Shown here: one piece after another, positions 11,541 to 22,369 of the stretch
How positions within the stretch are numbered: position 1 is the stretch's first letter
How the letters are laid out: each line of letters begins with the position of its first letter
Assembly (NCBI GenBank): GCA_003194525.1
Contig: NBIV01000005.1
Span: 186,001-250,000, forward strand
DNA: 64,000 nt
Reading direction: 5' to 3'
Source: Gracilariopsis chorda
Lineage: Eukaryota; Rhodophyta; Florideophyceae; Gracilariales; Gracilariaceae
Program-made: the position numbers and the translations under genes
Notes under the pieces: generated by a model
What the model was told of the DNA's origin: nothing
Database searches by the model: none
The model's input: the letters and a program-made list of their open reading frames with translations, nothing else

Positions 11541-13332
11541 TCTCTTGAAAGTGCAAAAGCTTTTCTAGGGCACATAACTAGCGATTCTATTTCCGATGCC
11601 TCTCTCGCAAAAAAAGACGGAAGAAACCACCCAGCACTGCGCTTGTGATTCCAAGTCATAGCCTTCCCCTTCTTTCTCCTCATCCACACTGGTTCCGTAT
11701 TTGAGATTGTCTCCTTCACCTCCTCTAAACTGCTGCTCAGGAGCCATTTCAATCAAGAAGCTCAGCTCGCTCGCCGGCCCGCATAATCGGCCCTGGAGGC
11801 TGCAGCATCTGTTCTTCTGGTTCTCGTAGTACCTGCAGAGATACTCTGATATCTATCATCGTAATTGTGGATACATTGCTTTCGTCGTGCTTGTCATTGT
11901 CATTGGCTATACTATGTTCTGTACTTGTTGTTACCTTTCATATCATCACGCGACCGTCAGAACTGTAGTCGCAGTAGAAAATCACGGGTCTTGACTGAGG
12001 ACCGCCCTCCTTGCCTTTGATTGTGCGTGATCCGCGTTGGCAAAGATCATGTTCTTTCTCATCATGTTCGTACTTTGCTTGTATCGTACCTACCAAATTA
12101 CTGTTGTTAATCCTTTCCTACATTTGTCGCACATCCTCCAAGCTGTAATCAACCTATGGCGTCAAGCAACCGGGGCTAGGCACTGGCGCTAGCCCGCTAT
12201 TTCTGAGAGTCCACACGAACTATTTCGTGGGGGCGTGTACTCCCTGTCATACTCTACCCCGGAATCGGGGAAAGCTGCAACGCACGTCCCACCACAGCAG
12301 TACTACCCTGACTTCTCCTGGTACGGATGTAGATTTTTTGAATGATGGCATTGATTTAGACGGTTTAAATCGAGCCGTTAGTCGTCGGCGTTATGGTTTC
12401 TAGCACCCCAACGGTATTGGATGCTGCAAAACGTTTTCGATTATCACGAATGAACGCGAGGGTGCTAACTTGACCTGCAAGTGTTTCAATATTAAAATAT
12501 ATGTGCCCAGAAATTCGAAGAGCTCACGAAAGAAACATACATCCCAGCGGCTGGCCTGGCTGGCGTTCGAACATACGGTCATGGTCTCTATTTCGGCCAC
12601 TCTCGCCGTGCGCATCACTGGTAACATTGATCAAGAAAACATTCACTCCCGCGGAGCACAGTTGTCCCATGAACGACAAGAACTGGAATTGAAACGTATT
12701 TATTATAAAAAACCGAAGATATAATATATTGCCAGAACTCTGCCATGTGCTGCAAGTTAGCAAAGCCGCAAATCGTAACCAAGGAAAATGACGGCCAAAA
12801 CATCATTTGATTGAGTGATATAGTTGAGGCATACTCCTCGCCGTAGACAGGCCTTTGCGAAGTGCTAGTATACTAATTCTAAGCACCACTTGATGAGCAC
12901 CTAGCGCCTTCATAACGCTGGAACTTCTTCCTCTGTCCAGATACAGAATGCCCTTTTCTTGGTCAACGAGAAGTAGAATTTATCCGTAAATGCCTGAAAG
13001 CGATTGGATCACTCTCGACACCGGCTCCAGAGACAGGTGTAGCACTGCTTACCGTAGGTTCCTCGGTATTGCCAATGCCATTACTGCGATGAGATTCTAC
13101 ATTTAACTGCACGGTACGGTGGAGAGTTATCTCATCATATTTATTACTGATAGAGTTAACTGTTCTTAGATTGCCCTGAGGACACGGCAATTTGAGCAGC
13201 GGATGGAATTGAGTTTCTGCATCACTTTCTGACCTTTCAGTAGCACATAATCTATTAAAAATGAAACTTTGACAACTTCTCAACAGTCTCGTCTTCAAGC
13301 ATATCGGAAACGTTCTCGAACATCTCAATGAC
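11541..13332. other. No gene recognised
   Basis: Several overlapping ORFs near 12400-12806 on both strands are open, but none carries a recognisable domain. I see no RNA gene. Confidence 0.4.
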
Positions 13333-15660
13333 ATGGAAACAATATTGCTTGAGCTTGATCGTCAGGGAGACAAACTGTCAGACGAAAAGCAAAGAGATTG
13401 TTTACTGGGAACCTTAACAGACTTCTTAATAGCGATTAAAGTACTTGCAGACGCCAGTAACATGGAATATGATCAGGTGGTTTCGTTCGTCAGGGCTGAA
13501 ATGGATGGTCGCATATATCTTGAGTTCAGTACCATCAATCAAACTGCAAGTATACAAATTGGTTCTGTATACCCGCATATGACCGAGAAAAAGTCAAAGG
13601 TTACATTTTTAAAACAAAGTAGGGGACCTAGGACCGTAAGAATCTGGCATTGTGAAAAATTAAGTCACATTCGCTTCGAATGCCGTTGGAAGAAGCAATC
13701 CAAACCACACGAGGACTACCACAAATGATCTTCAAACCAATATCGGAACAACAATTTCAGAGCAAAAGAATGGGACTACAGCGGAAGAAATTGGAGCAAG
13801 CCAAACCCTAATGGACAGAACACCGAACCTCGTGTGCTTGTTGCGATAACACAGGCAAAGATATCTGTTCGGGAACATGACACCACTAAATGGCTAGGCT
13901 GCGGCGCCAGTCATGTTTTAGTTCAAGATTAAACCTTTATCTCGGAATTCGATGTGATGGAGATTCAATCAGTGCGTACATGCGACAGAGAATCTGATAG
14001 AAGAGGGACAGGAACCATCATCGTGCCTTTAGGATATGGAATCTATTTACCCTAAAAAAACACTCCTTCATTTGGTTTCAACCTTTTCTCTCTATATTAC
14101 TCGCAGATTATCGTACAGTGTCACTCAGTAAGGATAAGACCTTTATCCGCTTCACAATACTGGATTCTCGAAACCACACATTGTTTCACCAAGATACAGC
14201 AAAGAACCCTTTGCCTACTGCAAAGCTGCACTCCTCTACTTCTGGCCAAAGGCACTTTTCCAGCACCTGTGAAACCTGGAGATACAGAAAAATACTGGAA
14301 TGTAAAACGAGCGCGTCCCGAAAGATCGAGTACTTTTTACGATACACCAGTACAGCGGTGCACCACATTTCTCACAAATCGATGTTGAAAACATCCATTG
14401 TACACCATGACGAGAAGCAAGATCGAGACGAGCCCCACTAGAACGCTCTTCATATCTTGCGACTTCGGCATTGGAGGTCACGCATAGTGGCCTGAGCATT
14501 CCCCTCACCTCACTATCACTACAAAGATCTAAGTACAAAAACGAACTCCGTGATGGCCACAAAAGAGCATTGTCTATTCACTTTCTATCAAGTACATCAA
14601 AGTTCTTCGCCTTCACAGAGTATTATAGCGCTCTAGCCAAAAAGAAAAACCAATGAATGGTCTATAACGCTTTCGTCTTGAAGGTTTGGGTGAGAATAAT
14701 GCGAACGAGTTCATTACTTATGCTTTGGACAACTGAATAGTCCTTGCGTCAACACCACCATATGCACATGCATCGAGTGGTAATGTTGGGAAGTAATCCA
14801 TGACTTGTGGAATAAGGCTTGAACATTTCTTTACGCATCCAAACTACCAGTAAAGCCTCGTCAAGAAGCTGTCTCCCGTGCGAACTGGATACGCACCGCC
14901 TACAAGACCCTGGAATCGGCATGAAGGTTCCGTACAAGGAAGCTTTCGGTAAGAACCCTGAGTTCTTCACTCTTCTGAAGTCTAAACAACAAGAGCATGC
15001 GTATATCTATAGATACGGAACTGCATCGAACAATAACTTACTAAGTCGATCTGTAAAGAGACACTTTGTTGGTATGTAGAGTCCCCAGACTTTATGAATA
15101 GTTCATATTCTTTTCTGCTGAAAATTGATCATTTTCAGGCAAAGGGACGTCAAGGTATCAACGGACTTACAACACTCCACCAACACCCTACTTGTTTTAT
15201 CGTCCTTGTGCCGGACAGAAGCCGAGCAGGGACTCAGTTAGGAGGAAAAGAAGCATATTAACGGAGTAATTGCACATTGCATAGTTGCACACTCTTGGTA
15301 GAAGGATTATACGGACTCGTTTGAAATATATAATAGCTTCGAGAAAGCAAAAGATATTCCAGAGTGGGCAGAGGCAATCAACATGGACTATGATGCCCTC
15401 GTTGAAAGAACAAATTGGAGGCACATTAACAGAAAGGCAAAGATGAAACCTCTTCTATTTCTGTGGACATAGAATGGGAAATATATGTGAGTAAGGGTCC
15501 GGCAGATATTATCCCGAAGGTTCGATGTGACGTACGAGGTGATATGCAAGAACCATATCTGGACTATAATCCCGACAACCTTTACAAATATGTTGCATGG
15601 CTCTAGACACTCCGCCTAGCTTTGGCCAAGGCAGCAGCACAGCAACTGCTTCCGGAAACA
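13333..15660 (+). mobile_element. Fossil Ty1/copia retrotransposon
   Basis: Fragments in copia order are recognisable. A gag segment ends in a zinc-knuckle-like WHCEKLSHIRFEC near 13650-13690. A protease-like WLGCGASHVL lies near 13890. The end of the integrase region (KVPYKEAFGKNPEF) is near 14920-14965. The N-terminal start of copia RT (IPEWAEAINMDYDALVERTNW-like segment) is near 15355-15420. The copy is heavily broken (many breaks) and old. No LTR pair could be identified. Confidence 0.7.
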
Positions 15661-15745
15661 ATGCATATAAGCAGTGCCTACCTTAGGAGCAGTCTATAAG
15701 AACCGTTTGTAGCAGAGCAACCCCAGAATGCTTCCCTAGAAGAAA

Positions 15746-15867
15746 TGTTTGGAATAATGGGCGTGCATTTTGGAGCATGCACGGCTGGAGCGGATGATGC
15801 ACGGAAGCTACTTGGAGGCCTTCCAGAGGTTTTGGAATTTCTTTTTCTGGCTCACATTCGAGGTTTC
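15746..15867. repeat. Dispersed repeat, copy 2, left part
   Basis: Left portion of the second copy of the repeat also seen at 11186-11540. It is interrupted at 15867/22896 by the young gypsy element, whose GTTTC target-site duplication lies inside it. Confidence 0.65.
15863..15867. repeat. Target-site duplication GTTTC, left copy
   Basis: GTTTC directly precedes the 5' LTR, and the identical GTTTC follows the 3' LTR at 22896-22900. Five base pairs is a normal Ty3/gypsy duplication length. Confidence 0.92.
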
Positions 15868-16037
15868 TGTAGAGGCTGTCCACATGGACGGACTTGGCTG
15901 GCGCGTATGGCACGCCAGCCTTTATGAAGACGTCTGATTGGCCCTCCAGCGATCTCGCTGGAGGGCCAGAGTCAATAAAAGCCAGCCCCTCCCCCCTTCC
16001 CATCCGAAGGGGGAGGCAAGCCGCTTTGTTGCTTTCA
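15868..16037 (+). repeat. 5' LTR of the young gypsy element (170 bp)
   Basis: Direct copy of 22726-22895. It contains three successive inverted repeats and an AATAAA at 15974-15979 directly after the central hairpin, a plausible polyadenylation signal. Confidence 0.95.
15939..15968. promoter_or_regulatory. Perfect 14-bp stem-loop inside the LTR
   Basis: TGGCCCTCCAGCGA pairs perfectly with TCGCTGGAGGGCCA across a 2-nt loop. The same hairpin lies at 22797-22826 in the 3' LTR. It sits 5 bases upstream of AATAAA and between two other inverted repeats (arms GGCTGGCG/CGCCAGCC upstream, pyrimidine/purine arms downstream). Confidence 0.9.
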
Positions 16038-16055
16038 TGGTACTCTCGAGGAGGG
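16038..16055 (+). promoter_or_regulatory. Putative primer-binding site
   Basis: TGGTACTCTCGAGG follows the LTR end without a gap. TGG pairs with the CCA end of a tRNA. I cannot identify the tRNA from sequence alone. Confidence 0.6.
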
Positions 16056-16069
16056 ACCTTTTCAGAACG

Positions 16070-17245
16070 ATGTCGTCGTCTTCAGCAATTGTGTTCAATG
16101 GTGAACCTGACTCGGACGTAGTCAAGTTATTCTTTTTCTTTGACAATGTTGTCGCGAAAGGTACTAATAATTCGGAAAAAGCAACGCAACTCCTGCCGTG
16201 TTTGACAGGAAAGGCGTTTGAATTCTATAACGAAACCTACGCGTACGAAGGACAGTTAATTGAAGAAGCATATGACTACGCTGCTGTGAAGCAAGCTATG
16301 ATCGAAGAATTTTCTGAAGTGGTTAGTCAGGAAGAGTATATACGAAGAGCCATGAACTGCAAGCTCCGTCCGTTGGACATGGCTAGTTCTCTGACAGATA
16401 TGGATGGCGCTTTTAAGAAAGCTAGCTTCAACAATGAAGCTAAGTTTGGATTGCTGAGAAATGCAGTCATGGAACACAAGGACCTGGCTCAATACGTGTT
16501 GTTAAGAGGCGCAAGCGACTACGAATCGCTCAAGCGTACCATTCGGGACTATGTTTGTTGCCGAGAAACTTTCAGTGAAGCCTACATTGGAAAAGGGAAA
16601 GGAGGAGAAGGTAAGCAACCTCACACTATGAGGATTCTCCGTCGCCCCGAACAAACGGTGGAGTCATTGGAGAACAAGGTAGATGATCTCACCTCTCAGA
16701 TAGCGGAACTCACCCTCTTGGTTAAGAAGAAACAAACTTCGACCGAGGAGAACAATGTTCGCGTCTGTTCATTCTGCCACAAGCCAGGACATGGAGCGAA
16801 CCGCTGTGACAAGAATCCCCACCGGAATTCCAGATTCCCACGGTGTGGGAAGATGGGACACTCAGAAACTACGTGTTGGTCGAAGCCCCAGATGCTACAG
16901 CCCGCTGTCGCTGCCAATGACACACATATGAAAACAGAAGGAGACACACTGAAAGACTCAGAAAAGGATAAAGAGTACACAGTGGGAATAGTGACTGAAG
17001 AAGTCGAAGAAGAAGAGACTGTCAATGCTACGAAGAGAGATGCTGAGGGCAGGGCGCTGCCAAAACAGCCAAAGACAGAAAGATTGGCTGTGAGAGAGTT
17101 ACTCAACCCTCAGCAGGGTCCAGTCATTGACCTTACGAAGAGCCTACCAAGTTGGAAGAAGGCCAAGCCTAAATCCCGCAAGCCGGCCCGGAAGAAGGCC
17201 CAGAAGGCCCGAAAAGATGGAATTTCAGACTTCGTAGGACGGTAA
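16070..17245 (+). CDS. gag: Gag of the young gypsy element
   Basis: The frame is open from 15938 inside the LTR. The ATG at 16070 (MSSSSAIVF), downstream of the primer site, is the likelier start, with MVLSRR at 16037 an alternative. The product has a capsid-like helical region (about residues 15-170), a basic glycine-rich segment, a coiled-coil-like stretch (VESLENKVDDLTSQIAELTL), then a nucleocapsid zinc-knuckle region (CSFCHKPGHGANRC and a second similar motif) and a Lys/Arg-rich C-terminus. It packages element RNA. Gag and pol are in the same frame, separated by one stop codon, the arrangement used by read-through families. Confidence 0.88.
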   Translation: MSSSSAIVFNGEPDSDVVKLFFFFDNVVAKGTNNSEKATQLLPCLTGKAFEFYNETYAYEGQLIEEAYDYAAVKQAMIEEFSEVVSQEEYIRRAMNCKLRPLDMASSLTDMDGAFKKASFNNEAKFGLLRNAVMEHKDLAQYVLLRGASDYESLKRTIRDYVCCRETFSEAYIGKGKGGEGKQPHTMRILRRPEQTVESLENKVDDLTSQIAELTLLVKKKQTSTEENNVRVCSFCHKPGHGANRCDKNPHRNSRFPRCGKMGHSETTCWSKPQMLQPAVAANDTHMKTEGDTLKDSEKDKEYTVGIVTEEVEEEETVNATKRDAEGRALPKQPKTERLAVRELLNPQQGPVIDLTKSLPSWKKAKPKSRKPARKKAQKARKDGISDFVGR

Positions 17246-17260
17246 AATGTTCTCATTGAG

Positions 17261-20200
17261 TTGGCAAATGCTTCATGTGGGCTCACGTTTGGCCAGCTGC
17301 TCCGTGGACATGCCGAAGAAGCAAAAAGACAGAGTCAAAAACTGTTTGTGAAGAATGCTAGAAGTCAAAAGGTTGCTATCGCGCATAGGCCTGGAAGTAT
17401 CAGAATACTAAAAGTGGTGAAGTTGAAGCTATTCGGAACTAGATTTAACGCATTGCTGGACTCAGGAGCGGTTCCAAACCTTCTCTCCACTTCTTTGATG
17501 GAAGAACTTACGCTCTCACCGGACGCGACGACGAGGAAGATTAAAGTCGCTGATGGAAGCTCTAGTGTAGTACGAGGTGTCGTCAGAGACGTACCTGTGC
17601 TGTTTGGTGAGTCCAAGACCCTTTTAAACTTTTTAGTTGTTGATGACCCACCAGTGGATGTGATTATCGGTTCCCCAACCTTAGAGAATATTCAGGCCTG
17701 CATCGACATGGGAAATCATACAGTGACTGTGACTATAGAAGAGAAAGAATCCGTATTAGATCTAGAGTATGATGAACGTATCCCCAATATGGAAGGTTCC
17801 GAGACCGATAGTGAGGATTTCACCTCAGACTCAGAGATATGCCCAGCGTCTTCCCGTTCGGAAATTGATGACGATAAAGAGCTTGTCGTGGCTCTTGCGA
17901 AGGAGATCGAATCTCACCCAATAACGAATTCTGAGAGCGATCGGGAAGAAACCATCCCCCTGCTCTTAGAAGAAGATGAAGATAGTGATATTGAAGAAGG
18001 GGAGCTACATGTGCTGAACCTGACCGAAGAGGAAGAAGACCTAAAATCGGCATTGCTCGCGACAAAGGTCAAGCATCTCTCGGAGCGGGCACAGAGGCAG
18101 CTCTCTACGACCCTTATAGACTCAAAGGCCGTTGCTTGGTCCCTGGAGGACCTCAGACCTGCTTATGTCCCTGTGAAGCATTCTTCTGAGCTAAAGGATC
18201 CAGGACCTTTAAATTTTCGGGCAAGACGTCTCCCACCGCGACATAATGACTTGGTAAAGAATGACATTGACAAAATGCTTCGTACAGGAATCATTACGCC
18301 AGCAAACTCTGCCTGGTCTTTCCCTATTGTAATCGCGACAAAGAAAGATGGAAGCCCTAGATTTTGCGTGGACTACCGTGCATTGAATGCCAAAATGAAG
18401 TCCGATCGTTGGCCATTACCTCGCATAGAAGAAGTGTTCGATGATCTTCGTGGATCCTCACTATTCACAACTCTAGACTTTTTTTCAGGGTATTGGCAGG
18501 TGAAGATGGCCGAGGAGTGCAAAGAGATGACGACTTTCATCTGCAGATTCGGTACATTTAAATTTGAAGTCATGCCATTCGGATTGATGAATGCACATGC
18601 CACATTTCAAAGAATGATGGACGCTGTACTGAAAGACTTATCTTTCGTTCGTGTCTACTTGGATGACGTTGTCATTTACTCCAACAATATAGAAGATCAT
18701 CTTATGCATTGCAAAAGAGTTATTGGCAGAATTGCCTCACATGGACTGAAGATTAAACTGGCTAAGTGTAGTTTTGGGCAGCCTCAGGTGAAGCTCTTAG
18801 GACATATCATCGATAAGACGGGAGTTGCGACGGACCCGGAAAAGATCAAAGCTATACAGGAAGCTCCATGTCCAACCTCCGCGACGGAACTAAGAAGTTT
18901 CTTAGGACTGGCCAGTTATTATCGACGGTTCATACCCAGGTTCGCTGAAGCATCTGCTGCCTTGCATGAAGCCACGTCACCTAAGAAAACATGGCTCTGG
19001 ACACCAGAAATGGAAGATGCTTTCCTAAGTCTCAAAGCAAAGTTAATGAAACCCCCCGTTCTAGGATTTCCTGACTTTAATGAACCCTTCATAGTTGAAA
19101 CTGATGCATCCAGTGTTTCTCTAGGGGCAGTACTTTCTCAGAAGAAGGAGGGCAAACTACATCCTATACAGTTTGCCAGTCGTACGATGACAGCCGCCGA
19201 GAGACGTTCTTCAGCCTGCGAACGCGAGGCATTAGCGGTCATCTTTGCGTTGAAGAAGTTTCGTGTTTACTTGCTATACTCCCTCCCATTTACACTCATT
19301 ACTGATCATCAGGCCTTGCAGTATGCATTTAGAAAACGAGATATCCATGGGAGACTGGCAAGATGGATTGATTTTCTTTCGGAATATGAATTTGAGATAA
19401 AGTACAGGCCAGGAGCAAGTAACCGTGTTGCAGACTACTTGTCGCGTATTGAAGTATCTGGGGAAGAGGAGACCAATGCAGTAGTACTAGCAGTTTCCTC
19501 GGAAAGACCGATATTCGAAGACTTAGAGCAATTCCTTGTTGATGCAGGGAACTACATCTTGGGGTTGACATTGGAGATTAAGGATCCCCTCGAGCGTCGC
19601 AAGATTAAGAGGAACGCAAAGAATTATATGGTGTGGAATGAAAGACTCTTCCGTAGAACTAAGAAAGGACCTCTAGTAATACCAGAAGTAAGGAACCGAC
19701 TACAGATCTTAAGAAGTTTTCATGATGATATTGGGCACTGGGACGTTAATAGTACCAAGCAATTTGTGCTTGAACGTTACTGGTGGCCAGAGGTATACAA
19801 GCATGTTACGGAGTATGTAAGCAGTTGTGGTGGATGCCAGTCAGCAAAGAATATTCCGACGTATCGAACTACGCTCCGATACCCCTTGACGGGCCTATTT
19901 CATACGTTTTCTATCGATTTTGCAGGACCTCTACCCACGACAGTTCGGAAGAATAGATTCATGTTGGTAGGAGTAGAGCACGTAACAGGTTGGCCGATTG
20001 CGAAAGCTACACCGACATCAACCGCCAAGGAAGTGATTGAATTTCTAAAAGATGAAGTCGTGACCCCATTCGGCCCGCCTTGCACCGTGGTCTCTGATAA
20101 TGCTACTAGCTTTACTGCAAAAACTCTGTCAGAATTCAACAACCACCATGGCATCACCTGGAAAACGATGATGGCATATGCACCGATGTCGAACGGCAGA

Positions 20201-20728
20201 GCTGAACGGGTGATTGGCATTCTAAAGAAGTCCATGACGAAGAGCATCTTAGAATACCAAGAGCCTTGGGACGAAGTTCTACAGAAGGTACTATATGGAT
20301 ATAGGCGCCGTCATCTAAGAAATGGGCCTTCCCCATTTGAATTGCTGTATGGTGTTCCCCCACGCATGTCGCAAGATGACCCATCCGCTCTCGTCCTAAG
20401 CGGGGGCGACTTACATCGTGGGGTGGAATTAGAGTCTGCCTTGCGTCACAGAGCCACGCGAGCCCTGAAGCACGCAAACTCCCAGCAAGCTGCTAATGAT
20501 AAATTCTTTCATGTAGGAAACGAAGTCCTAGTAGCCCGAGGAGCAAGTATGAACAAGGCCAAGAAATGGCCCCCATTTACATCCAAGTTCTATGGTCCTT
20601 GTACGATCATTAGAGCTAAGCATCCTGCTTATACTCTAAGTTCAAGGCATGGAAAGATAAGCAGGAGTCCTATCCACGCTCGACGCTTGGTCCCATATCT
20701 AAGAAGACCAACAATTCTAGAGAATTGA
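17261..20728 (+). CDS. pol: Pol of the young gypsy element (protease, RT, RNase H, integrase)
   Basis: This frame of about 1155 codons looks whole. Domains in order: aspartic protease (LLDSGAVPNLL, about residue 65); an acidic spacer; reverse transcriptase (FCVDYRALN, TTLDFFSGYWQ, and the catalytic YLDDVVIYS near residue 465); RNase H (ETDASSVSLGAVLS, TDHQALQYA); integrase with an HHCC finger (FHDDIGHW ... SSCGGCQ) and a core with FSIDFAGP, VVSDNATSF and GRAERVIG. A GPY/F-like tail follows, with no chromodomain. It copies element RNA to DNA and integrates it. It probably follows gag by stop-codon read-through, because the two share a frame. Confidence 0.93.
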   Translation: MANASCGLTFGQLLRGHAEEAKRQSQKLFVKNARSQKVAIAHRPGSIRILKVVKLKLFGTRFNALLDSGAVPNLLSTSLMEELTLSPDATTRKIKVADGSSSVVRGVVRDVPVLFGESKTLLNFLVVDDPPVDVIIGSPTLENIQACIDMGNHTVTVTIEEKESVLDLEYDERIPNMEGSETDSEDFTSDSEICPASSRSEIDDDKELVVALAKEIESHPITNSESDREETIPLLLEEDEDSDIEEGELHVLNLTEEEEDLKSALLATKVKHLSERAQRQLSTTLIDSKAVAWSLEDLRPAYVPVKHSSELKDPGPLNFRARRLPPRHNDLVKNDIDKMLRTGIITPANSAWSFPIVIATKKDGSPRFCVDYRALNAKMKSDRWPLPRIEEVFDDLRGSSLFTTLDFFSGYWQVKMAEECKEMTTFICRFGTFKFEVMPFGLMNAHATFQRMMDAVLKDLSFVRVYLDDVVIYSNNIEDHLMHCKRVIGRIASHGLKIKLAKCSFGQPQVKLLGHIIDKTGVATDPEKIKAIQEAPCPTSATELRSFLGLASYYRRFIPRFAEASAALHEATSPKKTWLWTPEMEDAFLSLKAKLMKPPVLGFPDFNEPFIVETDASSVSLGAVLSQKKEGKLHPIQFASRTMTAAERRSSACEREALAVIFALKKFRVYLLYSLPFTLITDHQALQYAFRKRDIHGRLARWIDFLSEYEFEIKYRPGASNRVADYLSRIEVSGEEETNAVVLAVSSERPIFEDLEQFLVDAGNYILGLTLEIKDPLERRKIKRNAKNYMVWNERLFRRTKKGPLVIPEVRNRLQILRSFHDDIGHWDVNSTKQFVLERYWWPEVYKHVTEYVSSCGGCQSAKNIPTYRTTLRYPLTGLFHTFSIDFAGPLPTTVRKNRFMLVGVEHVTGWPIAKATPTSTAKEVIEFLKDEVVTPFGPPCTVVSDNATSFTAKTLSEFNNHHGITWKTMMAYAPMSNGRAERVIGILKKSMTKSILEYQEPWDEVLQKVLYGYRRRHLRNGPSPFELLYGVPPRMSQDDPSALVLSGGDLHRGVELESALRHRATRALKHANSQQAANDKFFHVGNEVLVARGASMNKAKKWPPFTSKFYGPCTIIRAKHPAYTLSSRHGKISRSPIHARRLVPYLRRPTILEN

Positions 20729-20880
20729 AAGGAAGATGAATACGCATGAGTAATTGGCTAAACAAATATAGTATAAAACCTTGATATATGGTCGTAGGAA
20801 AGCAGATGCACGTATGCAATTTGTGGGCAGTTTATTGAATCTATGCATAGGGGTTGAAAGACTAGCCCTTAATGAAGAAC

Positions 20881-22125
20881 CTAATCGAGGACTATAACTT
20901 CCTCCTCGTGATGTGACGCATGCCTACGGTGACGCTTAGTGTGGTTATCATTGTGATGACGTGGACGTTTAGAAGAACCACGGGGAGTCAAGACTAGTTG
21001 CCGGATTTCGGTAACTTCAAGGAACTCAGAACCACTACCAACGCATCTCTGCAGTGAATGTGGGCAAAGTACCAATCTGTATGGCTCCATACAATCAAGT
21101 ATATGACCATGATCAGTATCGATTGCCAAAGTGTGGTAGACACCCCCAGTTCCATGCAGGGTGAGAAGATAGACACCAACAGGAAGATAAACAACATATG
21201 TGAGACGAATCGAGTGACCATGTCCATGAACCGTTTGAAGGTTTGCATCACGCTGAGAAAGGTGTTTTTGTAAAAAACGGAGGTCTCGAATCCGAGGCGC
21301 GGGGATACCAAACTGCTCAAAAGCATTCTGATAACCTCGGAACCTTTCCCAGTAATCATGACAAACAGAAGCGTGGAGGGCATGCAACCCATTGCATAAC
21401 GCTGCGGGGAGACATAAACCAGTCTCGTCCCGGAAGCGAATGGGCTGCACGTGAGATAGCTCGTAATCCCTAAGGCTGGGATCGGGCTCTCGAGAACGGC
21501 CAGTAGACATTCGTAAATAACGTCCTGGGTTCTTGAAGCACCACTCGTCCACCTCGGAAATTGCCATGATTCGATTATCCGTGCCAAACCTAAAGTTCCC
21601 AGATTCGGTCACGGAATGAAACATCGACGCGTTGGAAGGAGTATCGAATATGCGAAGGGTATACAGATCAATGGCGTGTTCGCGCTGAGTAGCTTCGTCC
21701 ACACCATAGTAGTATCCATGTTTGAATACTATTTTCTCAATTACCCAAGAGTACCCCTCAAGTGTGCTATAGTCGACGTTGTCCTTCACGGAAAGCGTCA
21801 GCCCTAAACGGTAGATATCATTGAAAGAGAGCTCCTCCCATGGGGAGTCTTCAAGGAACATAAGAATATGCGGACCTAGAAGTTGCCAGAACTCTTCTCT
21901 CGTGAACTGACCTTCGTCGCCGTTGGAGCAACGTATGACAAATTGACGTAGCCCTACCCGGGCGTCCAGAATCTTCACATTCTCCACATCACCACGTCGA
22001 GAAAACCTCAAGAGAAGATTATCTCTAGGGTTAAATGGAATAGCTTTTATGCTTTTCGTTCCAATGTGATGATATGGAGGGGCTTCGCATACCGTCTTCT
22101 TAGCGGTGGGCTTTGTACGAGCCAT
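20881..22125 (-). CDS. Antisense ORF with histone H3-like N-terminus and candidate cysteine-protease domain
   Basis: A 414-codon frame is encoded opposite to gag-pol, between pol and the 3' LTR, starting with ATG at 22125. The first residues, MARTKPTAKKT, resemble the histone H3 tail (MARTKQTARKS), keeping the ART-K4 and K9-like positions. About residues 30-80 and 115-165 look like small beta-rich reader-type segments (DARVGLRQFVIRCSNGDEG). Residues ~240-375 contain a possible papain-like catalytic set: Cys in GLCLPAALCNG, His in GVYHTLAIDTDHG, and acidic residues in HILDCMEPY. The tail is very His/Arg-rich and ends in an acidic EEEVIVLD. Antisense accessory ORFs are known in some plant gypsy elements (Grande, RIRE2 groups). 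The protease assignment is inference. Confidence 0.75.
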   Translation of the reverse strand: MARTKPTAKKTVCEAPPYHHIGTKSIKAIPFNPRDNLLLRFSRRGDVENVKILDARVGLRQFVIRCSNGDEGQFTREEFWQLLGPHILMFLEDSPWEELSFNDIYRLGLTLSVKDNVDYSTLEGYSWVIEKIVFKHGYYYGVDEATQREHAIDLYTLRIFDTPSNASMFHSVTESGNFRFGTDNRIMAISEVDEWCFKNPGRYLRMSTGRSREPDPSLRDYELSHVQPIRFRDETGLCLPAALCNGLHALHASVCHDYWERFRGYQNAFEQFGIPAPRIRDLRFLQKHLSQRDANLQTVHGHGHSIRLTYVVYLPVGVYLLTLHGTGGVYHTLAIDTDHGHILDCMEPYRLVLCPHSLQRCVGSGSEFLEVTEIRQLVLTPRGSSKRPRHHNDNHTKRHRRHASHHEEEVIVLD

Positions 22126-22369
22126 TTTGGTTCTCTTGGTTACTTTAATACTACAAGTCAGCTTGTATTAAGAGTATACTAGGGGACTTAAACCCCACTT
22201 TAGTACGTCTCAATTAATGCAAACGTGTCTTACAGTAAGCTTACAGTAACCTTTATTAACCAGAATAAGTAACCGCTAGACGAAGTAACCGTCTCGGAAG
22301 CCTTGTTAAAGAAGATGTGTACGCTAACCCCAATGCTATGCCGAAAGGGGGTGGCGTAGAGCGTAGGGT

